Source: Dimargaris cristalligena (Eukaryota > Kickxellomycota > Dimargaritomycetes > Dimargaritales > Dimargaritaceae). From it: a stretch of 40,604 nucleotides of DNA. This document shows positions 1-8,511 of the stretch, in pieces. Every line of letters begins with the position of its first letter. The first letter of the stretch is position 1. The translations under genes and the position numbers were made by a program. Under the pieces are notes generated by a model that saw only the letters and a program-made list of their open reading frames with translations, searched no databases and was not told the origin of the DNA. The stretch spans positions 1-40,604 of the forward strand of contig JANBQC010000231.1 of assembly GCA_027576995.1 (NCBI GenBank), written 5' to 3'.

Positions 1-117
1 CGAGCCCTCCAAACCCGACGTCCGGTGACCCATCCAATCCCGAGCATAGCGCGGGGCTCAGCTCCAGCCTTAGTCCCAGGAGAGGGGTTCCTCAAATCAC
101 CGGCCCAACACTTGATA

Positions 118-757
118 TCCAAAGGGTTGTCAGCCGACCTTTCTTTTGGTGCTAGGTGCAATCGCCAACTAGTCTTAATGAGGCGCAAGAATTCAGTATC
201 GCAAAGCATCACCTTCCTTCGACCATTCCCATCCATATAGTACGGCTGCCCCATTTGATTGTATGTCTTTTATTTTCTATTTATGTTTAAGGTCTTTTAA
301 TAGTGACTTCTAGTGTATTGTTTGTTGGCTCTACCCCTATATCCTTAGTCTGCTCAGGTATGCAAAGCCGGGCTCATTCTTAAAGATATCCCACTGTCAA
401 ATAGTTATAGTAACATTTTTTACTCCAGGTTAACTAACCCCTCCATTTAGCATACACTACTATTTTTATCAATAGTGTCCTTTTTAATCTTATTTAGAAC
501 AGCCTCTATTTACTCTGCCCAGGTGTGGGGTTGCTAACATCTGCAAGGATTATGTCCTGCTGCAATCAGTTGGGATTCATTTATTGCTGGCTTAGATACA
601 ATGGGGAAAACATCAGTTCACCATACAAAGCATTCTGGGATATATTATTATCAGTAAGTAGTAGTTGTTCTTTCAGAAAAACCTATTTAAAATATAAAAC
701 TATATTAATAGAGCACACATTGCCACAGTAGGATTTTATGCTTAATCCACTAAGAGG
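118..757 (+). repeat. Module R1, copy 1, of an unrecognised dispersed element
   Basis: This AT-rich segment matches, in inverted orientation, the segment at about 37322-37958. The match can be followed by eye in blocks, for example around AATGAGGCGCAAGAATT (188-204), GACCATTCCCATCCATAT (220-237), GGGCTCATTCTTAAAGATAT (371-390) and the end CCACTAAGAGG (747-757). Within it an open frame (498-731) matches the other copy as protein and ends in a TAG stop shared by both copies. I recognise no protein family. An element of which both copies are degraded is the simplest reading; the family is unknown to me. Confidence 0.75.
498..731 (+). pseudogene. R1 open frame, copy 1 (77 codons, no family recognised)
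   Basis: The frame is open from just after a TAG at 495-497 to a TAG at 729-731. It aligns with the minus-strand frame ending at 37344, with about 55-60% identical residues counted by eye. Shared blocks include PGVG, SARIM, NQxGF, YCW, ILLS and SSSxSFR. One codon of length difference occurs in the middle. There is no ATG near the start, and a stop in this copy sits where the other copy has TTG, so this is probably the remnant of a longer coding region. It could be an internal exon. I cannot name a function. Confidence 0.45.
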
Positions 758-905
758 CTGCATAGGTAGGTTTCTATTGGGTCTATTACTGGGTGTACTC
801 TTAACTATCACTTTCATAGCAGGGACAGGGACAGGGGATAATAAAACATGTGAAGTTATCATAGATAGTTACAAGGTATACCTACTAATACTAGAGCAAG
901 TATAA
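738..905 (+). CDS. Small ORF with hydrophobic N-terminal segment (55 aa)
   Basis: An ATG-started ORF of 55 codons begins seven bases after the conserved R1 stop. After a short basic start (MLNPLRGCIGR) comes a hydrophobic run (FLLGLLLGVLLTITFIAG) that could be a signal peptide or a membrane anchor. A short polar tail with one Cys follows. The first codons (NPLRGC) are still shared with the other R1 copy, and from there on the two copies diverge. No family is recognised. It may be a remnant of an element gene or chance; there is no expression evidence. Confidence 0.25.
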   Translation: MLNPLRGCIGRFLLGLLLGVLLTITFIAGTGTGDNKTCEVIIDSYKVYLLILEQV

Positions 906-1189
906 AGGGATCAAGAGATTATTACAGTCAGTTGGGCCATTCTTGGAGGGTACTTGGTGATCTAGCAGTAAATCCTACATTATATTGGGTATATCATACC
1001 TGGTTAATGGTGACTACTGATGGGGAAACTAGGATACCTGGATCAGGGGCTTGGAGCTTGGGGCCATACTCCCAAATTCCCCTATGGATCTTGATAGCTC
1101 CCCTTCTACTCTATTCAATATTTATTATTTACTTGACTAATAAGTGTCATAACATTGTAATAGGACAAATGGGGGGGGGTATAAGCTAA
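869..1189 (+). pseudogene. Open frame with C-terminal hydrophobic segment, no clear start
   Basis: The frame is open from 869 to a TAA at 1187-1189 and has no ATG start in its N-terminal part. Near the end it encodes a strongly hydrophobic stretch (IPLWILIAPLLLYSIFIIYL) followed by a short basic or polar tail, as in a single-pass membrane anchor. It overlaps the preceding 55-aa ORF in another frame. The pair could be one signal-plus-anchor protein broken by a frameshift. I do not recognise any family, and coding status is uncertain. Confidence 0.25.
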
Positions 1190-1398
1190 GGAATATATAA
1201 GGTAAACCCCAGGGGAGAATTTATATACATATATGATGTGCTGTTATGGGCAGTGGGACTTTAACCTGCATAGACATTAGCATTAAATCATCAACTTAGT
1301 ATAAGTGTTCCATAAATAAGGAAATAGTTTCTGGCTACTACCAAACTCCCTTGGGAAATTAGCTTCCAGCTTTCTAAATATAAACTGATTTTCTTATT

Positions 1399-1803
1399 TG
1401 TTGGCCCTTCTAATTTACCTTGATCTAGCCAGATTTAACTATTAACTATATAAAACCTTATCACACCATATTAGCTTTCCCATGACCATACCCAGTACCA
1501 TAGGACTATCCTTTATTATATATAACATTTCCCCTGCCCAGACTCTCCCTCTTTACTCTAATCACTAAAGTACTAATCCATAAGTCTTGTCCAGTTACCA
1601 TTAGAGTCTTATGGGTATAAGTGGCTATCTGGCCAACCTATTTACCTATTCCTTAGTCTTAGTAGTATTCCTCCTTAGGACTTCCCTCTAGAGTTGTCCC
1701 TAAGTATATATAATAGGGCCTAATTTAGACCAGTTAGATTCTTTAGCTTATTCTTACCCCTTGTATATCTAATAAACTCTATATATACTCACTCCCCTTA
1801 TAC
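1399..1803 (+). mobile_element. LTR-like element copy A (truncated)
   Basis: It starts TGTTGGCCCTTCTAATTTACC and follows copy C (39590-40437) nearly base by base through TTAGCTTATTCTTACCCC and AATAAACTCTATATATACT. It then stops at TTATACTA, where copy B begins in the opposite orientation. The TGTTGG start, the AATAAA signal near the 3' part and a length of about 584 bp in intact copies suggest a long terminal repeat. No internal coding region is seen next to it. Confidence 0.65.
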
Positions 1804-2386
1804 TATTACCCTGGTTAACTACTCTTAATCTGTCAGGAGTCCCAAGGATAGGCTTCTAATGGTAGGTGGGGCTTAGGCTCAGCCAAGCTGGCTACTAGTA
1901 TTAGGTACAGGCACAGTCCTAACTGATAAAGGATAAGTGCAGGTAAATGTCAGGGATATGTAGTAGGCATACTTACTAGTTGGTATAAGGGGGGTGAGCA
2001 TATATAGAGTTTATTAAGGTAAACTAAGGGGTAGAGATAAGCTAAGGAATCTAACTAGTTCTAATGGGGCCTAGTTATATATATGCAGGGATAGCTCTAG
2101 AGGGAGGTCTTAAGGAAAATACTACTATGACTTAGGTGTAGATAAGTAAGGAATCTGGCTAGATGATGCCACATTGGGAAGACTCTTATGGGAACTGGAA
2201 GAGTCTTGGATTAGTGAGCTGGGTGTTTAGAGTACAAAGTGTTGGGGTTAAATGAGCAGGGTTACATAATAAAGGATGATCCCATAGTACCAGGGGTGAC
2301 TATGGGAGGGTCAGTATGGCACTATAAGGCAAGAATAGGATGGGTAATCATTAGGTCTGGATCAAGTTGGATTAGGAGGGCTGATA
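1804..2386 (-). mobile_element. LTR-like element copy B (inverted, about 583 bp)
   Basis: Read on the minus strand this matches copy C from end to end: CTAATCCAAC near the start, CCCATAGTCACCCCTGGTACT, then AATAAACTCTATATATGCT, and finally AGAGTAGTTAACC near the end. It lies tail to tail with copy A, so 1399-2386 forms a large inverted repeat. The first six bases are TATCAG where A and C have TGTTGG, so this end is mutated. No convincing target-site duplication is visible. Confidence 0.65.
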
Positions 2387-4174
2387 ATTACTATCTGTAG
2401 TTTTCAAATCAACTCACTATAGCCTAAGGGGTTCACTTCATCTGTACTATTACTAATCAAATACAAGTATAAAAATTCCCCTAAGTCTAAGTCAATCTCT
2501 TTAAACCTGATGGACATCCCTGTTCCTAGTATTCAGAGACTACACACACATATTAGTGCTAGGTCATTCCTAAAAGGAGGAGGATCCCAGGCCATACTTC
2601 TTTGAATTCTTAGGCTTGTTATCAGCAAATAGGGATTTCCTGGTACTACCATTGCAGCTAGTGTTTTAGATGTATAACTTGTTTATAATATTTATAATAT
2701 TGTTTAGATTGAAAAAAAAGGAGGGGGGCTTTGGTTACTGCACCAGTCCAGCATCCCTACCACTACCAGAGTAGAGCAGTTGTAGTATCCAGGCCAATCC
2801 CCACTGGTTAGGTAGGGGATACTCTAGAAGCCAATAGGTCTTATCAACTACAACCCAAGGATTGTAGGACAAACCCATTTGGCCCAGACACTAAACCACC
2901 CCACTGGTAGAGCCACTCCCCCTGACCGAACCTAAATGATCTCGGCTATCCGTCAACACCACACCCTCCCTCCACCCCCCATGTCAACCCGGCACCCCCC
3001 AGCCTATTTACAGACTAGTCTGGGGCCAAATAGGTCAAAAGCGCCCCAGAACAAATCCCCGAGATGCACTTGGACCCTCTGACCAGTTTAACGGCACCCC
3101 CGGCAATCCAACTAAGGAATAAGACCCAGACTACACCCAGCCCCAGATAAGTACGCCACTGAAGCCACCGTCGCAATATAAATGATGCATAAATGGTGCC
3201 ATTTATGAATCCCCCGATTACGACAATTGAGCGACTCAGCAGCTTACTCGTCCAAAGACCAGAGGAGCCCAAATCCCATCCGTCGCTAAACCACCCGGAG
3301 TACCACTGGCCCAAGGGCCCCCGTACCTCCCAGAGTTCAGGTTCGTGAGGGTTAGAGCCGGGGAGCCATCCATTGGCGAGTCATTATGCGGGATGGGGCC
3401 CACCCTAAAAATAAAGGGGGACCTCAGGCCGCCTGACCCACCGGAAGCTCCCGTGGGGAAACACCAGGGAAGAACGCAGAGGAGGAAGGAGGGGAGGCTA
3501 GGCCTCCGGAACACGAGACCGGAACGGCCGGGGAACGTGACCCACAGACGGTAGGGGGAAGCTGCGCTGGACAGCAAAACCAAAGCCTGTCTCACCCGTA
3601 TCTGTCCAGTCCCATTGTGCTCTAGAGCGGGGTTGGTCATAGAAGGTGAGGGAGGAGGCGGAGGTGGGCCATAAAGCCCCTCTTCACCCCCTCCACGCTT
3701 TAGTCTATCGGTTAGTAGAGGTAGTCCCAGGAACTATAGAGTCTCTCTCACCCAGCCCCCGGAACTATACACAGAATGAATAGCCCAGGGGTTGCGCAAA
3801 AAAAAAGTTCCCAAATGGTACACTCAGCAACCCGAAGCAGATGAGGTTTACCGCATCAGCCCTGAACGGCCCATATCTGCTCCATCCGCTCCGCCACCAA
3901 ATGTGTGTGGTTATGGGACCGGGTTTACTATGCCTGAGGAGGGACTTATTTGCTTGGAACTCTCACTAATTTTATCCATTGCGCTCACCTAACCCAGGGG
4001 CTGGAAAGTGGAATTCGGGTGGAAACTATTGATCATTCCACGTCTTTTTCCCTATTCAGTAGTAGTAGTTACATCCATGGGATTCCATTAGCATTCCCAG
4101 ACTGCATTCTTTACTTTAACCTTCTAGATACCCATATATTTTCCTCCCCCTTCTGTATATTCGCCACTACGCTC
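2387..4174. other. Intergenic region with a GC-rich block, no gene recognised
   Basis: The left part (to about 2880) is AT-rich like the repeats. From about 2880 to 3790 the DNA turns clearly GC-rich, with a 134-codon minus-strand ATG ORF (3236-3640) that has no recognisable family and a Pro/Gly/Ser/Arg composition typical of chance ORFs in such DNA. The last 380 bases should hold the promoter and 5' UTR of the CPSF2 gene. I see no tRNA, rRNA or convincing coding exon here. Confidence 0.5.
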
Positions 4175-7100
4175 ATGGGCAGCTCCATCCGCTTCACTGC
4201 CCTATCCGGGGCCAAAAGTGACGACCCGCTAGCCTACCTCTTGGACATTGACGAGGTCCGGATCTTGTTGGATTGCGGCTCCACCGACGAATTCGCCCTG
4301 GACCGGTGGACCAGTCTCCAGAGGTAAGCCGAAATAGCATTGCTACTGCTGCTACCTCCGTCGCCGCCACTACTATTAGCTAGCCCTGTATGTCCCCCCA
4401 CGCGAACCCTAACCCCCCATCTCTCCCCAACTTTACACATACTTTCTGACATGTAACAGAGTCGCCCCCCAAATCGACATTGTTCTCTTTTCCCATCCCA
4501 CCGTCGAGCATGTGGGCGCGTACACGTATGCCTACACCCAATGGAAGCTCCGCTGCCCCGCCTATGCGGCCTACCCGGTGCTCAGTATGGGTCGCCTCAC
4601 CATGCAGGATTTGCTCCAGAGTCGCCTACAGACGGAACCGTTTGACGCGTTCAGCATCGACGATATCAATGAAGCCTTTGACCATATTACATCCCTACGG
4701 CATCGCCAGCCAGTTCATCTTACCGGTAAGCCTTTCGTCAAGTCACCCTTCACTGTTGTCCAAGACATACATCGATGCGGACTTTTCAACATCTGTAAAT
4801 AAGACTCGCTGCTTCTCCGCCCTATTGACTAACTAACTATAAGGACCCCTCCCCTTTTGCCCTTGACTGTCTATTTCAATTCACAGGCAAGTGCCAAGGA
4901 ATAAGTATAGCCGCCTATGCGGCCGGCCATACCGTTGGTGGTACTATCTGGAAAATCAGTAAAGACACCGATAGTGTCGTGTATGCGGTGGACTATAATC
5001 AGATTAAGGAATTGTAAGTTATCGACCCTATTGTGTAACGAAATGTTCCTTCATTCCCAGACGCTTGTCTAATAGAGAGTGGTACATAACAACGGTCCTA
5101 GCCGGCGTCCATTTCGTCTCGATTTACTAATATTTCCCGGGCACTCGCATTTCGCCATCTTATCTTCCACTAGACATCTCAACGGCTCGGAACTACTAAC
5201 AGGTGGTACAATTCACGACCAACTCAGTCGCCCCTCGCTACTAATTACGGATACCCACCGGGCCCTAACTACACTACCACCGCGTAAACAGCGGGAGACT
5301 CTTTTTCTTGGTACGTACCATTGTCCCTAACCTGCATTAGTGATTCTCATGTAGGGGGATTTGTAAAAGGCCCCGGGAGGCTAATCATGGCGTTGAACCA
5401 CCCATTTCTGCCACCATTGATTGCAATCTAACCCACACACCCAACCCCACCTTGGGCCTCTTCTCTATATCTATAGATACCATTCTACCCACTTTGACCG
5501 CCGGACACCAAGTGCTTATTCCCACCGATTCATCCGCCCGTATTCTAGAGCTATGTTATATGGTGGAGCAAATGTGGACGGACCGCAAGCTCAAATTCCC
5601 CGTCTACTTCCTGTCCCACCGCAGCGAGCCCACATTCAACTACGCCAAAACCATGCTGGAATGGATGGGCCCCTGGATGACCGAAAAGTTCACCCAGAAC
5701 CGGGAAAGCCCATTTGATCTCATCCACGTGAAACTCATCCACCGGCTGGATGCCTTGGATAAACACGCCGCCGGACCTCTACTGGTGCTGGCCAGCGGGG
5801 TCAGCCTGGAGACCGGCTTCGCTCGCACGCTGTTCGCCCGGTGGGCCACTCAGCCAGATAACCTGGTAATGCTGTATAATCCGGGACCCGCCCACAGCTT
5901 GGCCCACCGGCTTTACACGACCTGGACCCAACGGAGCGGGACGTCCCCCCTATACACATTGAACGACACAATCGACTTAACCCTCAAGTACAAGGTCTAT
6001 TTAAAGGGCGCGGAACTGGCCCAGCATTTCGAACGGGAGCGCCGGCGGCAGGAGCAGGCCGCGTCCGAGGCTGCCCTCCAAGCGCGGCACAAGACCCTAA
6101 TGGAAGAGGACAAGTCCGACGAATCGGACGAGGACATGGACGATACCGATATCGAAAAGCTACTCTTCGAGAAATACGACCTGTATGTCCGTGAGCCCAC
6201 CCTGGTGGGGGGCGTGCACCACTCCGGCCAGTCTTTCCGGATGTTCCCATTTATCGAACGGCGCAAACAGTTCGATGATTACGGCGAGATTCTCGATCGC
6301 AAGCATTTCGAAGAAAAGTCGGCCGAAGCTACCGATACCGTTGCCCAGGGATCCAGTTCCGCCGCCGCGGGCCTCATGGCAAGTGCCCCGGTCGAACCAC
6401 CCTTTAAATACACCACCGAACAGGTATCCCTGCCGCTGCAGTGCCGCCTGGCCTACGTGGACTTCACCGGGCTGGCCGACGGCCGTTCGGTGGTTAATAT
6501 TCTCAACCAGTGGGGGGCCCGTAAGCTGATCCTGGTGCATGGAAATACCGCCTGTACGGATTACTTGGCCCAACTTTGTTTCGCCAACGAACTCATCCCC
6601 ACGAACGCGGAGATTTTTACCCCCAACGTGGGGGAAACCCTCACCGTGGCATCGGGCCAGGTCTCCCTAACACTCACCTTGTCCGAGGCCCTCTTTGCTA
6701 ACCTCCGCTTGCAACCCCTACAAGACTATAAAGTGGGCCGTGTCAGTGGACTGGTCCACCAGTCGGCCTCCGCCCGGGAATCCGGTCGGGCCGTGCTCGA
6801 AATGACTAAAGCTGACCAGGCCCATCCGTTCCGGCCACCGGTCTTTATCGGTAACCCCCGCCTGACCCAACTTCGCCAGCTGTTGATTAAACGGGGGTTC
6901 ACGGCCGACTTTAAAGACGGGGGCGTGTTGGTGTGTAATAATTCCGTGGCCATTCGCAAGGTGAGCAAAGCACAAGACATGCCTGACTTATTGGGATTTT
7001 TTCGATTGGTATTGGTAATGGATTCCACTCGGGTATGTATTGGTTGGCTAATTTGATATATGTACCCCCTGTTCCTACTGACTAACTGCTGTATTTACTT

Positions 7101-7203
7101 GCCTTTTTAGACTGAACAAGGCAACTTGCTAATCGAGGGTGTGCTGTCCCCTGACTACTACCGCATACGGCGACTAGTTTATCAACAACATGCTATTTGC
7201 TAA
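4175..7203 (+). CDS. CPSF2: Cleavage and polyadenylation specificity factor subunit 2 (CPSF100/Cft2-like), 6 exons
   Basis: Non-catalytic metallo-beta-lactamase/beta-CASP subunit of the nuclear mRNA 3'-end cleavage complex, partner of CPSF73. Exons by homology and GT/AG sites: 4175-4323, 4460-4725, 4887-5013, 5174-5310, 5477-6960, 7111-7203, giving 751 aa (human about 782). The ATG at 4175 is the only in-frame Met upstream of the conserved start region. Family blocks seen: LLDCG near residue 30; [11 protein letters not shown], where the catalytic HxHxDH motif is degenerate as expected for this subunit; [28 protein letters not shown]; a beta-CASP region in exon 5; an acidic insert at about 437-450 ([10 protein letters not shown]); [16 protein letters not shown]; and the C-terminal [19 protein letters not shown]. 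Reading exon 5 through to the stop near 7056 would lose this conserved tail, so the intron 6961-7110 is preferred. Confidence 0.95.
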
Positions 7204-7260
7204 AATCCCAACCCCTCGGCGGACCCATATATATGCTATACCCTGGTCTTGCAAATAGCA
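7191..7260 (+). other. Perfect 10-bp inverted repeat across the CPSF2 stop codon
   Basis: TGCTATTTGC at 7191-7200 is exactly complementary to GCAAATAGCA at 7251-7260, with a 50-base spacer that starts with the stop codon. In the transcript it could pair as a stem enclosing the first bases of the 3' UTR. No known element is recognised and chance is possible. Confidence 0.4.
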
Positions 7261-7339
7261 GTACCCCCCATGTTACAGTAGTGCTGCGATTGTGAGTAAA
7301 GTAGATATTTTATATTGTTGGTGGGTAGGGATTACTAGT

Positions 7340-7345
7340 AATAAA
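7340..7345 (+). terminator. Candidate polyadenylation signal of CPSF2
   Basis: An AATAAA hexamer lies 137 bases after the CPSF2 stop in AT-rich DNA, a typical position for a fungal or animal-like poly(A) signal. It rests on the motif alone. Confidence 0.4.
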
Positions 7346-8511
7346 CTAGTATCGCAAGCTTCAGGTTATTTAAATGTCCTTAGAAAAGGAACTGTTCTAA
7401 CAAAATAATACCATAAAGAAGGGAGTGACGTGCTTTTTAACGTTTAAATTAATGGGGGACTAGCCAGGCTGACGGTCTATAATAAGGCAGTCCTTACAGA
7501 TAAATGAGTGGGTCCCTGTGAATATGGCGGAACTCCAATCTACCTATATAACAAAAATTACATCTAAAGGAATTGGTAATGTCGGTTAAGAGAATGGCTT
7601 CGTTTTACAGCTCATCTATAATCTGGCACATTTAAATCAAATTTCAACCCCAATTAGTTCGCCGATTCGATCATTAACAATTCAACTCATAGGATCAATT
7701 TCTAACGTTCATACATAACCCCAAGCAGTCACTTCCAACCTCTTCCCGTATTATTTTGTGGAAATACACTATCCGTCATTGTATTGAACCTTTCTAATAA
7801 GTTTGTTATACCCACCCCCCCTATAAAGCAAAATAAATAAATATATAAAGTTATAGCACTAACTATTCCCAAGTGGTCTCCCACCTCAGTACTAAATTAG
7901 CTGTTGGATACTTTACTACGCAGATCTAACGGGATACGGTGCTGAAGTCCACATGTGGCCATAACTGAAAAAAACTACATTCGGGATATATATAATAAGC
8001 CATCGGTATGATTCCCAATATATCCGGAATAGTTTGAGTACTTGGATGTTATATCTGTGAAATAATAACATCTGGATCAAAGACAAAGTCCCCATTAGGT
8101 ATTATTGATCCACTTAGCTTGCAAACCAACCGATACGCCATCTCCCCACTTCCGAATGTATTAATGACCTTCGCAAGTTCAAGGCCCTGAAGACCCATCA
8201 GCTATCAAACCCGATTACTCCTTTTCCTAAACTCGTTAAATTACAGGTACTCAACCAACATTACATTCATTCATCAATCTATTTTTTCATAAGGCGTTCA
8301 TTCAATAAATATGATTTAGTCTATAATTAAGAAGGGATTCACAACACAATAAGAAATATTACACAATTGAGCAGGGTTATAGATCATGCCAACACTTCAA
8401 CACAAAAGAAAAGAATGGAGAAAGAACTAGTCTGATATAGACAATATAGCCTTATGGAGCTAGGTATCATCAAATAAAAAGAAAAAAGAAAAATCGGATT
8501 GGGCAACTTCT
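7346..8511. other. Intergenic DNA between convergent CPSF2 and acyl-CoA oxidase genes
   Basis: About 1.2 kb of AT-rich sequence with no ORF of note and no recognised RNA gene or repeat. It should hold the 3' UTR of the minus-strand acyl-CoA oxidase gene. Beyond that I see nothing in it. Confidence 0.5.

Noticed and set aside
3236..3640. 134-codon minus-strand ATG ORF in the GC-rich block
   Set aside because: No domain, no splice partner and low-complexity composition; not supported as a gene.
6160..6573. 137-codon minus-strand ORF inside CPSF2 exon 5
   Set aside because: Antisense shadow of the conserved coding exon, with no recognisable content.
6961..7056. Read-through of CPSF2 exon 5 to a stop near 7056
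   Set aside because: It would end the protein without the conserved tail; splicing 6961-7110 restores [16 protein letters not shown] in frame.
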